Part shown: piece by piece, positions 28,211 through 38,145 of the stretch | Layout: the number at the start of each line of letters is the position of its first letter | Position numbering within the stretch: position 1 is the first letter of the stretch | From: Lacimicrobium alkaliphilum | Lineage (GTDB): Bacteria; Pseudomonadota; Gammaproteobacteria; Enterobacterales; Alteromonadaceae | Direction of reading: 5' to 3' | Assembly (NCBI RefSeq): GCF_001466725.1 | Contig: NZ_CP013650.1 | Coordinates: 1,426,001-1,490,000, forward strand | Length of the DNA stretch: 64,000 bases | Made by a program: the position numbers and the translations under genes | Notes under the pieces: generated by a model | Database searches by the model: none | The model's input: only the letters and a program-made list of their open reading frames with translations | Told to the model about the DNA's origin: nothing

Positions 28211-29356
28211 ATGTATAAGCTGAATCTGACCGATGCCGGGCAATTTTTACAGCAGCACTGGCAAAAGCAGCCGCTGTTAATTAAAGGCGGTTTTACCGAA
28301 TTTCAGGATCCACTGGATGAACATGATCTCGCTGGTCTGGCTCAGCAGGAGGAGATCGATGCGCGTATCGTCGCCAGACAAAAACAGCAATGGCAGGTTC
28401 ACCAGGGCCCCTTTTCCGACCAGGACTTTGAACGTTGTTGCACAGGTGACTGGAGCTTACTGGTTCAGAGCGTGGATCGTTATCTGGACGAGGGAACAGC
28501 GCTGTTAAATGCCTTTGATTTTATCCCGGGCTGGCGAAGAGACGATCTGATGGTGAGTTTTTCTGTGCCCGGTGGTGGTGTCGGCCCCCATGTGGATCAG
28601 TATGATGTGTTTATTATTCAGGGCAAGGGCAAACGTCGCTGGCAGGTGGGCCGGGCTGAGGCCGGTGAAACTCTGCATCCACATCCGCTGCTGAGTCAGG
28701 TGGAAGCCTTTGAACCGATAATCGATGCGGTGCTGGAATGCGGTGATGTACTCTATATTCCGCCGGGATTTGCTCACTGCGGTGAGACACTTGAAGATTG
28801 TCTGAATTATTCGGTGGGTTTTCGTGCACCGGATCAAAAGACGCTGCTATCGTCCTTTGCCGATTTTGTACTCGATGCACAGGGTTTCGGACAACGCTAT
28901 CAGGATCCAGACCTTAGCCTGCGTCCCTTTAGCGCTGAAGTCAGCCGTAATGAAATCCAGGCTCTTAAAGCGCTGATGCAACAAACCTTGCAGGATGAGA
29001 GTTTTGAGCACTGGCTTGGCAGCTTTTTAAGTGAAGCGGATGACCAGGCATCACCACAGCGCTGTGTTACTCAGCAGCAGGCGGCAGTGTATCTGCAACG
29101 CGGCCAGCCAATAATACGCTCATTGGCCTGTAAAGGCGTCTGGCTGGAAAATACCGGGCAACAATCGCTTATTACCCTGTATTTAGGGGAGTTACGCATC
29201 CCCTTCGACCCGGCATTGAAGCCCTATGTTGAGCAACTACTGAAACAGCCTTGTTGGTGCTATGACAATAACGCAGGGGAGGATTTATTCAGTCTGTTGG
29301 CCGAACTGGTAAGCCAACTGCTTAATAGCGGAATGTGGTCATTGTCACGGGACTAA
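28211..29356 (+). CDS. roxA: 50S ribosomal protein uL16 3-hydroxylase (RoxA/YcfD)
   Basis: A 381-residue 2-oxoglutarate/Fe(II) oxygenase of the JmjC/cupin type. The metal ligands are in GPHVDQYDVF (H127, D129) and PPGFAHCGE (H189), close to the E. coli YcfD positions. The C-terminal half is the dimerisation and winged-helix part of ribosomal oxygenases. The enzyme hydroxylates a conserved arginine of ribosomal protein uL16. The ATG is preceded by AGAGGCA. The end overlaps a small convergent gene by 4 bp. Confidence 0.92.
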   Translation: MYKLNLTDAGQFLQQHWQKQPLLIKGGFTEFQDPLDEHDLAGLAQQEEIDARIVARQKQQWQVHQGPFSDQDFERCCTGDWSLLVQSVDRYLDEGTALLNAFDFIPGWRRDDLMVSFSVPGGGVGPHVDQYDVFIIQGKGKRRWQVGRAEAGETLHPHPLLSQVEAFEPIIDAVLECGDVLYIPPGFAHCGETLEDCLNYSVGFRAPDQKTLLSSFADFVLDAQGFGQRYQDPDLSLRPFSAEVSRNEIQALKALMQQTLQDESFEHWLGSFLSEADDQASPQRCVTQQQAAVYLQRGQPIIRSLACKGVWLENTGQQSLITLYLGELRIPFDPALKPYVEQLLKQPCWCYDNNAGEDLFSLLAELVSQLLNSGMWSLSRD

Positions 29357-29538
29357 CGATCTTTATCATCGTCATTGTCCACCAGGGATTCCAGGGCTGA
29401 GCCGGGATCTTCCTCGCCACAAAGTGAGCCATCTTCCGGGCTGGCCACTTCGGCATCATGGTGCGATAACCTGCCATGGCCTTTGTCATCTTTCTCTGTT
29501 TGCGGTTTTTTGCCGACCGTGCCGGGATTCTGTTGCAT
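29353..29538 (-). CDS. Small acidic hypothetical protein (61 aa)
   Basis: A 61-residue hydrophilic protein, beginning MQQNPGTVGKKPQTEKDDKG and ending in an aspartate-rich NDDDKDR. A good Shine-Dalgarno (AAGGAG, 6 bp before the ATG) supports translation. It is rich in D, E, K, G and S with no hydrophobic core, so it is likely disordered. No family was recognised. It is convergent with roxA (4-bp overlap of the ends) and divergent from the prolyl aminopeptidase-like gene, whose start lies about 100 bp away. Confidence 0.6.
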   Translation of the reverse strand: MQQNPGTVGKKPQTEKDDKGHGRLSHHDAEVASPEDGSLCGEEDPGSALESLVDNDDDKDR

Positions 29539-29639
29539 CAGATGCTCCTTATGAGAGATTGTCTCTATCAGAGTATAGGCTTCCTGACTATTTTGGCATG
29601 ACTATACTAGGAATGAATCTCTATCAAAAGGAGGTCTCA

Positions 29640-30539
29640 ATGCCATACCTTGATACCAGACAGGGCCATCAGCTTTATTATCGTCTGAGCGGCCCACAAG
29701 GCTCACTACCACCGGTGGTTTTTGTTCATGGCGGTCCAGGAGCGGCCTGTCAGCCTCAGGATGAGCAGTTATTCAGCCAATGTCAGCGTCAGGTCGTCTG
29801 GCTGGATCAGCGCGGTTGCGGCAAAAGCCGCTCTGAACAGCCGCTGGAAAATAACACCAGTGACCATTTGATTGAGGATATGGAACGTTTGCGCCTTGAG
29901 CTGGGTATTGAGAAATGGGTACTGGTGGGCGGCAGTTGGGGCAGTGCTCTGAGCCTGGCCTATGGGATTAAGCATCCGCAACGGGTAGCTCAGATGATCC
30001 TCTGGGGTATTTTTACCTGCTCGCAGGCGGAGCTCAACTGGTTCTACATTGACGGTGCCCGGCACCTGTTCCCTGAAGAATATCAGCGATTTATCCAGCC
30101 TGTGGCAGAGCATGAAAACCCCATTGACGCCTATCATCGTCTCGTCTCGCAGGGGCCAGCGGCACAAAGAGAACAGGCTGCCTCGCGCTGGGCCAGGTGG
30201 GAAGCGGTAAATTCTTTTATTAATCCAAGTGAACAGACGCTGGATAAATTCAGCGATCCAAAGGTCAGTCTGCCAATGGTGCTGTTAGAGACCTGGTACT
30301 TTATGCAGGGTGGTTTTTTTGCCTATGACAATTACATCATGGAGAACCTGCATAAGCTGGGTGATCTGCGGGTCGATATTGTGCAGGGCCAGTACGATAC
30401 CATTTGCCCCATGACCTTTGCCTGGCAGGTGGCCAGCAGCCTGGCTAATTCTCAGTTACATATTTCACCTATGGCGGCCCATGACGCATCTGAAGGCCAA
30501 AACCGAGAACGGCTGCAACAACTTATTGCCGCGCTGTGA
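29640..30539 (+). CDS. Alpha/beta hydrolase, prolyl iminopeptidase-like
   Basis: From the ATG at 29640, which has an ideal AAAGGAGG Shine-Dalgarno 5-6 bp upstream, the product is 299 residues; the frame is open further upstream but without such a site. The HGGPG oxyanion-hole motif (about 28-32), nucleophile S99 in GGSWGSALS, D253 in YDTICPM and H281 in AAHDASEG form the expected triad. The WLDQRGCGKS block and motif order match the S33 prolyl aminopeptidase family, which removes N-terminal proline from peptides. Substrate specificity is not proven by sequence. Confidence 0.87.
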   Translation: MPYLDTRQGHQLYYRLSGPQGSLPPVVFVHGGPGAACQPQDEQLFSQCQRQVVWLDQRGCGKSRSEQPLENNTSDHLIEDMERLRLELGIEKWVLVGGSWGSALSLAYGIKHPQRVAQMILWGIFTCSQAELNWFYIDGARHLFPEEYQRFIQPVAEHENPIDAYHRLVSQGPAAQREQAASRWARWEAVNSFINPSEQTLDKFSDPKVSLPMVLLETWYFMQGGFFAYDNYIMENLHKLGDLRVDIVQGQYDTICPMTFAWQVASSLANSQLHISPMAAHDASEGQNRERLQQLIAAL

Positions 30540-30662
30540 TTAAAACATGCCCTGCAGGTTCCGGAAAACGGCTAAGGAAATATGAATCTGATGGTTTAAC
30601 CTCCGCTTTGCCGGATAATTAAGCAAACGATGAAGCAATTGACTAATATTTTACTATATGGC

Positions 30663-30690
30663 TTGCGCGGCGTTAGGGCCTATGTATAAT
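30663..30690 (+). promoter_or_regulatory. Sigma-70 promoter of tRNA-fMet
   Basis: TTGCGC (30663-30668) and a perfect TATAAT (30685-30690) are separated by 16 bp, with a GC-containing discriminator (ACGCACC) after the -10, as expected for a stringently controlled stable RNA promoter. The tRNA begins 56 bp downstream. Confidence 0.7.
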
Positions 30691-30745
30691 ACGCACCATC
30701 TTGAGGCGGCGGCAAAAACCTAAGCCACAAAGAAACGATTTCTAA

Positions 30746-30822
<77 letters not shown>

Positions 30823-30887
30823 CTTTTGATAAGTTGGCCTTAATGGCCATTTGTCGTAAGATATAAGTGGACAAGGGTCCAGACACT

Positions 30888-30915
30888 AAAAGCCCCGCTA
30901 GAACGGGGCTTTTTT
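30888..30915 (+). terminator. Rho-independent terminator after tRNA-fMet
   Basis: Stem AGCCCCG/CGGGGCT with a CTAGAA loop and a T6 run, 65 bp past the tRNA. It separates the tRNA transcript from rimP at least partly. Confidence 0.88.
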
Positions 30916-31034
30916 GTAAGTTTCGTCTACGAAACCTGATATCTTTTGCTGGTGTTCTGGTTGAAAAACGCTCTGGTAGCAGACCGGATTGTTGAGTAAG
31001 CTAAGTAACTATAGAAAAGATACTTACATTTTTA

Positions 31035-31081
31035 AGGAGAGTGATCTCCACCAAGTGTCTGGGCGTTGAGCCCTTTTTTTG
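31035..31081 (+). promoter_or_regulatory. Structured rimP leader with terminator-like hairpin
   Basis: GGAGA-GTGA-TCTCC (31035-31048) is followed by GGGC-GTTGA-GCCC and a T7 run (31061-31080), ending 17 bp before the rimP start. The second hairpin looks like an intrinsic terminator in the 5' untranslated region, so attenuation or antitermination of the rimP-nusA-infB operon is possible. Confidence 0.45.
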
Positions 31082-31097
31082 TTTTTGGAGCCTGGGT

Positions 31098-31556
31098 TTG
31101 GCAAAGCTGGAACAAACGCTAACAGAAATGTTGACCCCTGCGGTTGAAGCGCTGGGGTTTGAATTGCTGGGTATCGAATTTATCCGTGCCGGCAAACACT
31201 CGACATTGCGTGTGTATATTGATCACCCTGATGGCATCACAGTAGACCATTGTGCCGATGTCAGCCATCAGATCAGTGCGGTGCTGGATGTGGAAGATCC
31301 CATCAGTACTGAATATAACCTGGAAGTGTCCTCTCCGGGCATGGACAGGCCACTGTTTAAAGAGGCGCATTACGCGCAGGTGGTAGGCGAGGTTGTTTCT
31401 GTGCGTCTGCGGATGCCGATGGATAACAGGCGGAATTTCAAGGGCAAGGTAACCGGTTGTGAAAACGGTACCTTGAGTCTGGAAGTGGATGGTGAAGCCT
31501 TTCAGTTGGCCATCGCCAACATTGAAAAAGGTAATCTGGTTCCGTCATTTGATTAA
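31098..31556 (+). CDS. rimP: Ribosome maturation factor RimP
   Basis: A 152-residue protein from a TTG start at 31098. This start gives the family N-terminus (M)[18 protein letters not shown] and has GGAG 7 bp upstream; the upstream part of the frame overlaps the leader hairpin and is not coding. Conserved blocks are [25 protein letters not shown] and [15 protein letters not shown]. RimP is needed for 30S subunit maturation. It is the first gene of rimP-nusA-infB, downstream of tRNA-fMet. Confidence 0.95.
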   Translation: MAKLEQTLTEMLTPAVEALGFELLGIEFIRAGKHSTLRVYIDHPDGITVDHCADVSHQISAVLDVEDPISTEYNLEVSSPGMDRPLFKEAHYAQVVGEVVSVRLRMPMDNRRNFKGKVTGCENGTLSLEVDGEAFQLAIANIEKGNLVPSFD

Positions 31557-31614
31557 GAACAGGCGTCCGCTTAAGGACGACTCAGATAGGAAGGTTTAGT
31601 GAGGCAATGGGGCA

Positions 31615-33108
31615 ATGAATAAAGAAATTCTATTAGTGGCTGAAGCCGTATCCAACGAGAAACAGGTTCCCCGGGAGAAGATTTTCGAGGCGCTGGAATA
31701 CGCTATCGCCAGTGCTACCAAGAAGAAAAATCATGGTGATATCGAAGTGCGGGTCGCGATTGACCGCGAGACCGGTGATTTTGATACCTTCCGTCGCTGG
31801 AAAGTCATCCCCGATGATCAGCCACAGGAAAACCCCTATGCCGAACTGACCCTGTCTGCCGCTCAGGTTGAAGAGCCGGATATTCAGGTGGACGACTACG
31901 TGGAAGAGCAAATTGACTCTATCGTATTCGATCGCATCACCACCCAGACCGCCAAGCAGGTTATTGTACAGAAAGTCCGTGAGGCCGAACGGGCTCAGGT
32001 GATGGAAGAGTATGAAGACCGTGTGGGTGAACTGGTTACCGGAACGGTTAAGAAAGTAAACCGTGACAATATTATTGTGGATTTGGGTAATAATGCCGAA
32101 GGCGTTATCTACCGTGATGACATGTTGCCAAGAGAAACCTTCCGCGCAGGCGATCGGGTTCGTGGCCTGTTATATACCATCAAACCAGAGGCCCGCGGTG
32201 CTCAGCTGTTTATCAGCCGCACCCATCCCGACATGCTGGTAGAGCTGTTTCGCATCGAAGTGCCTGAAGTGGCCGAAGAAGTGCTGGAAATTCGTGCCGC
32301 AGCCCGTGATCCGGGCTCCCGCGCCAAGATTGCGGTGAAGACCAATGACAAGCGTCTTGATCCTGTCGGTGCCTGTGTTGGTATGCGCGGCTCTCGTGTG
32401 CAGGCAGTGTCCGGCGAGCTCGGTGGTGAACGGGTGGATATTATACTGTGGGATGAAAATCCGGCTCAGTTTGTGATTAATGCCATGGCTCCGGCCGAAG
32501 TAGCGGCCATTGTGGTGGATGAAGATAACCGCACCATGGACGTTGCCGTTGAGGCAGATAACCTGGCCCAGGCCATAGGCCGTAGTGGTCAGAATGTGCG
32601 TCTGGCCAGTCAGCTTACGGGCTGGGAGCTGAATGTGATGACCGTGGCTGATATGAACGCCAAGCACGAAGAAGAAAATTCTAAAGTGCTGCAGGGCTTT
32701 ATTGATGGTCTGGATATTGACGAAGATTTTGCCGCTGTGCTGGTTGATGAAGGCTTTACCACCCTCGAAGAAGTGGCTTATGTACCGGTATCTGAATTGC
32801 TGGCCATCGAAGGGCTGGATGAAGACATGGTTGAAGAGCTGCGCGAACGTGCGCGTGCTTACCTGACCACCAAAGCTCTGGCCGATGAAGAGTCGCTGGA
32901 AAATGCCGAACCCAAGGAAGAGTTACTTAATCTGCCTGGCATGGAGCGCCATGTAGCGTTCTTACTGGCCAGCCGCGGTATTACTGATCTGGAAGGTCTG
33001 GCAGAGCAGGGCGTCGATGAAATTTGCGATTTGGAAGAACTGGGCGAAGAGAAAGCGGCGGAGCTGATCATGGCTGCCCGTAATATCGTCTGGTTTAATG
33101 AAGAATAA
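31615..33108 (+). CDS. nusA: Transcription termination/antitermination protein NusA
   Basis: A 497-residue protein with the full gammaproteobacterial NusA layout: N-terminal RNA polymerase-binding domain (about 1-130), S1 domain (about 135-200, [20 protein letters not shown]), two KH domains (about 205-345, with the KH block [15 protein letters not shown]), and two acidic C-terminal repeats (about 365-495; [20 protein letters not shown] and its counterpart). It binds RNA polymerase, aids pausing and termination, and joins N/Nun and rRNA antitermination complexes. It lies between rimP and infB. Confidence 0.97.
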   Translation: MNKEILLVAEAVSNEKQVPREKIFEALEYAIASATKKKNHGDIEVRVAIDRETGDFDTFRRWKVIPDDQPQENPYAELTLSAAQVEEPDIQVDDYVEEQIDSIVFDRITTQTAKQVIVQKVREAERAQVMEEYEDRVGELVTGTVKKVNRDNIIVDLGNNAEGVIYRDDMLPRETFRAGDRVRGLLYTIKPEARGAQLFISRTHPDMLVELFRIEVPEVAEEVLEIRAAARDPGSRAKIAVKTNDKRLDPVGACVGMRGSRVQAVSGELGGERVDIILWDENPAQFVINAMAPAEVAAIVVDEDNRTMDVAVEADNLAQAIGRSGQNVRLASQLTGWELNVMTVADMNAKHEEENSKVLQGFIDGLDIDEDFAAVLVDEGFTTLEEVAYVPVSELLAIEGLDEDMVEELRERARAYLTTKALADEESLENAEPKEELLNLPGMERHVAFLLASRGITDLEGLAEQGVDEICDLEELGEEKAAELIMAARNIVWFNEE

Positions 33109-33132
33109 GGTCAACGGGAGGAACAACCACAC

Positions 33133-35754
33133 ATGGCAGATGTATCCATAGAAAAGCTTGCCGGTGATATTGGCACATCGGTTGACCGTCTGGTTAAGCA
33201 ATTTGCTGATGCCGGGATCAAGAAAGGTCCTGAAGAGCAAGTCACAGAAGATGAAAAGCGAATCCTGCTTGAGCATTTAAGCAAGCAGCACGGTGGTGCT
33301 GCATCACTTGAGCCTAAGAGAATGACACTCAAGCGCCGTACTACCAGTACACTGAGCGTCAATTCATCGGGTAAGTCCAAGGCTGTGAAAGTAGAAGTGC
33401 GTAAAAAACGCACTTATGTAAAACGCAGCGAAGTGGAACTGGCGAAGCAGGCTGAAGAAGAGGCCAGACTTAAAGCGGAAGAAGAAAGAGCCCGCGAACA
33501 GGAGCGCCTGGAAGCCCAGAAAAAAGTCGATGAAGCAGCCAGGAAAGCTGCTGAAGAACAGGCCCGTAAACAGGCAGAAGCCAAAGCCAGAGCTGAGGCG
33601 GAAAAAGCTGAGCGTGAAAAGCGTGAAGCTGAAGCCCGGGCACAGGAAGAAAGCCTGACGGATGAAGAGCGGGCAGAACGGGAAAAGATTCGCCAGGAAG
33701 CGGAGCAAATTCGTCTGCAACAGGAAGAAGAAAGTCGCCGTAAGCTTGAAAAAGAAGCTAAAAAGGCGGCTGATAAGGCCCGTAAACTGGCTGAAGAGAA
33801 TGAACGTCGCTGGAAAGAAGAAGATGAGCGCCGTCGTCGTCGGGAGTCAGAAGAGGTCCATTTGCATTCCAATCGTTATGCGCAGGAAGCGGAAGACGAA
33901 GAGGACATACAATTCGAGCGCGGCGGTCGTCGTCGTAAATCCAAAAAGAGAAAAAATGCTGGTGCAGATTTGATGCATGGTTTCAACAAACCTGCCCAGC
34001 CGGTGGAGCGTGTGGTTAAGTTAGGTGAAACAATTACCGTTGGCGAACTCGCCAACAAGTTGGCCCTTAAGGCTACGGAAGTGATCAAAACCATGATGAA
34101 AATGGGTGAGATGGTCACTATTAATCAGGTACTGGATCAGGACACTGCGGTGTTGGTGGTCGAGGAACTGGGGCATAAATACGAACTGGTCAATGACAAT
34201 GCCCTGGAAGACGAATTACTGGAAGAAAATACCAGTGCAGAGAAAGTTGGCCGTGCGCCAGTGGTTACCATCATGGGCCACGTTGACCACGGTAAGACCT
34301 CGTTGCTGGACTATATTCGCCGCGCCAAAGTGGCTGACGGAGAAGCCGGTGGTATTACCCAGCATATCGGTGCCTACAGTGTCGAAACTGAAGGTGGCAA
34401 GATAACCTTCCTGGATACCCCCGGACACGCAGCCTTTACGGCTATGCGTGCCCGCGGTGCCACGGCAACGGATATTGTGATACTGGTTGTCGCCGCAGAC
34501 GATGGTGTAATGCCGCAGACCAAAGAAGCTGTGCAGCATGCCCGGGCCGCGGGTGTACCGCTGATTGTGGCGGTCAACAAAATGGACAAAGAGTCAGCGG
34601 ATCCGGATCGGGTCAAAACAGAACTGTCACAACTCGAGGTGATTTCCGAAGAGTGGGGCGGTGAGCATCAGTTTGTGCCTGTGTCGGCATTGACCGGTAT
34701 GGGTGTCGATGATCTGCTCGAAGCCATCTCCCTGCAGGCTGAAGTGTTGGATCTGAAGGCGCCGGCTAAAGGTCCGGCTAAAGGTCTGGTGATTGAGTCA
34801 CGACTGGATAAAGGCCGTGGCCCTGTTGCGACTGTGCTGGTTCAGCAAGGTGAATTGAAAGCCGGTGATATTCTGCTATGTGGCTTTGAATATGGCCGTG
34901 TTCGCGCCATGCGTGATGAAAATGGTCAGGAAGTTAAAGTGGCCGGGCCTTCTACACCGGTGGAAATCCTCGGTTTGTCCGGTGTACCGGCAGCCGGTGA
35001 TGACGCCAGAGTGGTGACAGATGAGCGTAAGGCTCGTGAAGTGGCTGCTACCCGCCGTGCCAAGATGCGCGACCTGAAGCTGGCCAAGCAACAGAAATCG
35101 AAACTGGAGAACATGTTTGCGGATATGGAATCCGGCGATGTGACCGAACTGAATATCGTCCTCAAAGCCGATGTTCAGGGCTCCATAGAAGCCATTGCTG
35201 ATTCACTGACCAAACTCTCTACCGATGAAGTGAAAGTCAATATTGTCGGCAGTGGCGTGGGTGGTATTACCGAAACGGATGCCAGCCTGGCCTCAGCATC
35301 TGGTGCTATCATCGTCGGCTTTAATGTTCGTGCCGATGCCTCAGCCCGTAAGATGGTTGAAAACGAAGAGATCGATTTGCGCTACTACAGCGTTATCTAT
35401 CAGCTTATAGACGAAGTGAAAGCCGCCATGACAGGTATGCTGGCACCTGAGTTTAAGCAGGAGATTATCGGTCTGGCTGAAGTGCGCGATGTATTCCGTT
35501 CACCCAAGCTCGGTGCAATCGCCGGTTGTATGGTCACCGAAGGTATTGTTAAGCGCAGCGCACCTATCCGCGTATTGCGTGACAATGTGGTGATCTACGA
35601 AGGTGAACTGGAGTCACTGCGTCGCTTCAAAGACGATGTGCAGGAAGTCCGTAATGGGATGGAATGTGGTATCGGCGTGAAGAACTATAATGACGTTAAA
35701 GAAGGCGACCAGATTGAAGTCTTCGAGACGGTGGAAGTGAAGCGCGAATTGTAA
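33133..35754 (+). CDS. infB: Translation initiation factor IF-2
   Basis: An 873-residue GTPase. An IF2 N-terminal domain (1-50) is followed by a long, highly charged helical region rich in A, E, K and R (about 90-250), then the conserved G domain with GHVDHGKTS (about 383-391), DTPGH and NKMDK, and the beta-barrel domains that bind fMet-tRNA. IF-2 brings initiator tRNA to the 30S subunit and promotes subunit joining. Start ATG at 33133 lies 24 bp after nusA with GGGAGG upstream. Internal in-frame ATG/GTG starts like those producing IF2-beta in E. coli are possible but cannot be assigned by eye. Confidence 0.97.
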   Translation: MADVSIEKLAGDIGTSVDRLVKQFADAGIKKGPEEQVTEDEKRILLEHLSKQHGGAASLEPKRMTLKRRTTSTLSVNSSGKSKAVKVEVRKKRTYVKRSEVELAKQAEEEARLKAEEERAREQERLEAQKKVDEAARKAAEEQARKQAEAKARAEAEKAEREKREAEARAQEESLTDEERAEREKIRQEAEQIRLQQEEESRRKLEKEAKKAADKARKLAEENERRWKEEDERRRRRESEEVHLHSNRYAQEAEDEEDIQFERGGRRRKSKKRKNAGADLMHGFNKPAQPVERVVKLGETITVGELANKLALKATEVIKTMMKMGEMVTINQVLDQDTAVLVVEELGHKYELVNDNALEDELLEENTSAEKVGRAPVVTIMGHVDHGKTSLLDYIRRAKVADGEAGGITQHIGAYSVETEGGKITFLDTPGHAAFTAMRARGATATDIVILVVAADDGVMPQTKEAVQHARAAGVPLIVAVNKMDKESADPDRVKTELSQLEVISEEWGGEHQFVPVSALTGMGVDDLLEAISLQAEVLDLKAPAKGPAKGLVIESRLDKGRGPVATVLVQQGELKAGDILLCGFEYGRVRAMRDENGQEVKVAGPSTPVEILGLSGVPAAGDDARVVTDERKAREVAATRRAKMRDLKLAKQQKSKLENMFADMESGDVTELNIVLKADVQGSIEAIADSLTKLSTDEVKVNIVGSGVGGITETDASLASASGAIIVGFNVRADASARKMVENEEIDLRYYSVIYQLIDEVKAAMTGMLAPEFKQEIIGLAEVRDVFRSPKLGAIAGCMVTEGIVKRSAPIRVLRDNVVIYEGELESLRRFKDDVQEVRNGMECGIGVKNYNDVKEGDQIEVFETVEVKREL

Positions 35755-35778
35755 GTTCCGGGCGCTGTCACTTAAATT

Positions 35779-35805
35779 ACAACGGAGGCTTAATGCCTCC
35801 GTTGT
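35779..35805 (+). terminator. Strong hairpin between infB and rbfA
   Basis: A perfect 11-bp stem ACAACGGAGGC/GCCTCCGTTGT with a TTAAT loop. The T-run is poor (TGTCTT), so it may be a weak terminator or an RNase III/RNase E processing site between infB and rbfA. Confidence 0.6.
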
Positions 35806-35855
35806 TGTCTTAACCGAGCTTATCTGACACTAGCCACAAATAACTGAGTAGCATC

Positions 35856-36269
35856 ATGGCAAGAGAATTTTCCCGTACCGACCGCGTCGGTCAGCAGATC
35901 CACAAAGAGATCGCCAGTATTTTGCAGCACGAGTTTAAGCATCGTGATCCCCGTCTGGGTATGGTTACCGTATCCGGTGTGGAAGTCTCGCGGGATCTGG
36001 CGTATGCAAAGATCTATGTCACCATCTATGCCGATGATGACGACAAGATCAAACTGCAACTGGATATCCTGGAAGACAACAAGGGCTTTGTGCGCTCCTT
36101 GCTGGCCAAACGCATGAGTATGCGTACTGTGCCGGCGCTGCGATTCCTGCAGGATAAGTCGATTACCGAAGGGGTGAGATTGTCGGCCCTGTTGACCGAA
36201 ACGGTAAACAAAGATAAAGAGCGGGCCCGCAAGGCTGGCCGTGATCCGGATGCAGAAGATCAGGAATAG
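35856..36269 (+). CDS. rbfA: 30S ribosome-binding factor RbfA
   Basis: A 137-residue protein. The N-terminal RTDRVGQQIHKEIASILQHE helix and the RDPRLGMVTVSGVEVSRDLA KH-like strand-helix segment are conserved. The C-terminal tail (about 110-137) is charged and likely disordered. RbfA binds pre-30S particles and helps 16S rRNA processing and cold adaptation. The stop is 3 bp before the truB start, so the two are tightly coupled. Confidence 0.95.
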   Translation: MAREFSRTDRVGQQIHKEIASILQHEFKHRDPRLGMVTVSGVEVSRDLAYAKIYVTIYADDDDKIKLQLDILEDNKGFVRSLLAKRMSMRTVPALRFLQDKSITEGVRLSALLTETVNKDKERARKAGRDPDAEDQE

Positions 36270-36272
36270 ATT

Positions 36273-37205
36273 GTGGCAAAACGTCGTAAAGGCCGTGATG
36301 TACACGGCATTTTTTTGCTGGATAAAGACCTGGGAGGCTCCTCCAATCAGGCCCTGCAACAGGTAAAAAGAGTTTTCGGTGCAGCCAAGGCGGGTCACAC
36401 CGGTGCACTGGACCCGCTGGCCACAGGTATGCTGCCCATTTGTCTGGGTGAGGCAACTAAGTTCAGCCAGTTTCTGCTCGATGCCGATAAGAAATACAGT
36501 GTGACGGCCAGGCTCGGTATTCGTACCACCACCTCTGATGCTGATGGCGATGTGGTGGAGCAAAAGCCGGTAGATGTCAGTGAAGCGCAGTTACATCAGG
36601 CGGTGCAGAGTTTTAAAGGTGCCGGTAAACAAGTACCCTCTATGTTTTCGGCCCTTAAGCACCAGGGCAAACCCCTTTATTATTATGCCCGCCAGGGCAT
36701 AGACGTGCCCCGAGAAGCCCGCGACATTCAGATATTCAGCATTGAGGTCACCGACTTTGATGGTCAGAATGTGGATATGCTGGTGCACTGCAGTAAGGGC
36801 ACCTATATTCGCTCCCTGGTGGATGATCTGGGTCAGATATTAGGTTGCGGCGCTTATGTGACCCGGCTGCATCGCAGTGCCGTAGCAGATTATCCGGCTG
36901 ATAAAATGCTCAGCCTGGAAGCACTCCGGAAAACCGCAGAAGATCTGAAACGGGATGGAGACTGTGACTGGCAGCAACTGGATAAATTGTTGTTACCGAT
37001 GGAAACCGCGCTGAGTAATTTGCCTGTCGTCACCATTCCCGCTGTTAAACTGGTGTATTTCAGAAATGGTAACCCGGTAGAGGCTCCCACTGGTGAGCTC
37101 CAGGGGCAAGTGAGAACTTACAGCGAGACAGAGCAGTTATTCCTCGGTGTCGGCGAAATAGAAAGCCCCGGCCGCGTCGCCCCCAAACGCCTGGTGGTCT
37201 ATTAG
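36273..37205 (+). CDS. truB: tRNA pseudouridine(55) synthase TruB
   Basis: A 310-residue enzyme from a GTG start at 36273, giving (M)[18 protein letters not shown]. The catalytic aspartate is D47 in [15 protein letters not shown], the family signature. The conserved [10 protein letters not shown] and [10 protein letters not shown] blocks are present, and residues about 250-310 form the PUA-like RNA-binding end. It makes pseudouridine-55 in the T loop of nearly all tRNAs. It is translationally linked to rbfA (3-bp gap). Confidence 0.96.
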   Translation: MAKRRKGRDVHGIFLLDKDLGGSSNQALQQVKRVFGAAKAGHTGALDPLATGMLPICLGEATKFSQFLLDADKKYSVTARLGIRTTTSDADGDVVEQKPVDVSEAQLHQAVQSFKGAGKQVPSMFSALKHQGKPLYYYARQGIDVPREARDIQIFSIEVTDFDGQNVDMLVHCSKGTYIRSLVDDLGQILGCGAYVTRLHRSAVADYPADKMLSLEALRKTAEDLKRDGDCDWQQLDKLLLPMETALSNLPVVTIPAVKLVYFRNGNPVEAPTGELQGQVRTYSETEQLFLGVGEIESPGRVAPKRLVVY

Positions 37206-37323
37206 TGATGAGTGAAGGGTGAGGAGTGAGGTTGATGGTTCAGCATTCATCGCTCGGTTATACCGTTCGCCAAATTCTACCCTTCGTGTTTCTTCGTGAT
37301 GAAATCGGTCTGCTTATTCTTCC

Positions 37324-37351
37324 TTGATATTCCCATCCACATCGCTATAAT
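37324..37351 (+). promoter_or_regulatory. Sigma-70 promoter of rpsO
   Basis: TTGATA (37324-37329) and perfect TATAAT (37346-37351) are separated by 16 bp. Transcription would start about 65-70 bp before the rpsO ATG, leaving a leader long enough for S15 autoregulation as known in E. coli. The preceding 37206-37320 holds no gene. Confidence 0.7.
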
Positions 37352-37426
37352 ACGCGCTCTTTTTGACCCGCTGAATTAGTGATCGGCAGGTCTGGTTTAA
37401 TGCCCAAGAGCAATCAGGAGAATAGT

Positions 37427-37696
37427 ATGTCACTAACTAAAGAAGAAACCGCAAACCTTATCGCCGAATACGGTGTAAAAGAAGGTGATACAGGATCACC
37501 GGAAGTGCAGGTTGCGCTGTTGACTCACAATATCAACAAGCTGCAAGGTCACTTTAAAGACCATAAAAAAGATCACCATTCACGTCGTGGTCTTCTGCGT
37601 ATGGTCAGCCAGCGTCGTAGCATGCTGGACTACCTGAAGAACAAAGACCAGACCCGTTACCTGGATCTGATCAAGCGTTTGGGTCTGCGTCGCTAA
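37427..37696 (+). CDS. rpsO: 30S ribosomal protein S15 (uS15)
   Basis: An 89-residue protein, the same length as in E. coli, from the ATG at 37427 with CAGGAG 7 bp upstream; the frame is open slightly further upstream but that part is leader. It shows the S15 signature from [17 protein letters not shown] through [15 protein letters not shown], and the RRSMLDYLK block. It binds the 16S central domain early in 30S assembly. A strong terminator follows; pnp, which follows rpsO in many relatives, is absent here. Confidence 0.97.
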   Translation: MSLTKEETANLIAEYGVKEGDTGSPEVQVALLTHNINKLQGHFKDHKKDHHSRRGLLRMVSQRRSMLDYLKNKDQTRYLDLIKRLGLRR

Positions 37697-37713
37697 GACC
37701 AAACCCAAACTCG

Positions 37714-37742
37714 AAAAAAGGCACCTGATGGTGCCTTTTTTT
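37714..37742 (+). terminator. Rho-independent terminator after rpsO
   Basis: Stem AAAGGCACC/GGTGCCTTT with a TGAT loop, flanked by A and T runs, 18 bp after the rpsO stop. Confidence 0.93.
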
Positions 37743-37839
37743 GTGCCTGTCAGAACTGTAATTTATTGATTACATTCGGCTAACATCTGTAAAAACGATC
37801 AATTCTGCGGCTATTTTCTCGTAATTTTAGTTGTTATAG

Positions 37840-37986
37840 AGTAAAGCCGAAGGGTCTCAAGGCGGTGATGCACGTATTAAAGATGAAAGCACGATTGACG
37901 GTCTTACTAACTACGCCGGGAACTATGGCTCAAGCACTGCCAGCTATCATAAAGGCGATATGCTGGCGGGTAAGTTGCGACTGTAA
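37840..37986 (+). pseudogene. Probable remnant of a protein-coding gene (C-terminal fragment)
   Basis: A 48-codon open stretch bounded by a stop upstream, with no start codon or ribosome binding site. The translation has protein-like composition, including GLTNYAGNYGSSTASYHKGD and ending MLAGKLRL before TAA. Other frames of the region give cysteine- and tryptophan-rich nonsense. No family was recognised. It resembles the end of a decayed gene rather than a working peptide. Confidence 0.35.
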
Positions 37987-38117
37987 GTTACCTTGTTGCG
38001 TGGTTAAAACCCAATCCGGCCATGCACTTACCTGGTTGCAGTCGCGGGTGCAATAAAGCAAGATCCATTAACAGCGAAATGACCCTGGTGGAATAGCCGT
38101 ATACAAGGACTACAGCT

Positions 38118-38145
38118 AAGGCGCCTGACAGGCGCCTTATTTATT
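38118..38145 (+). terminator. Terminator-like hairpin upstream of the transporter gene
   Basis: AAGGCGCCT-GAC-AGGCGCCTT followed by ATTTATT. It ends whatever transcript crosses the 37.8-38.1 kb remnant. Confidence 0.7.

Noticed and set aside
29424..29639. N-terminal extension of the prolyl aminopeptidase-like protein
   Set aside because: The extra 72 codons overlap the minus-strand small gene, while an ideal Shine-Dalgarno stands before the ATG at 29640.
37865..38056. 63-codon frame after rpsO starting with two ATG codons
   Set aside because: The Cys/Trp/Leu-rich product looks random; a different frame of the same DNA has protein-like sequence (the remnant at 37840).
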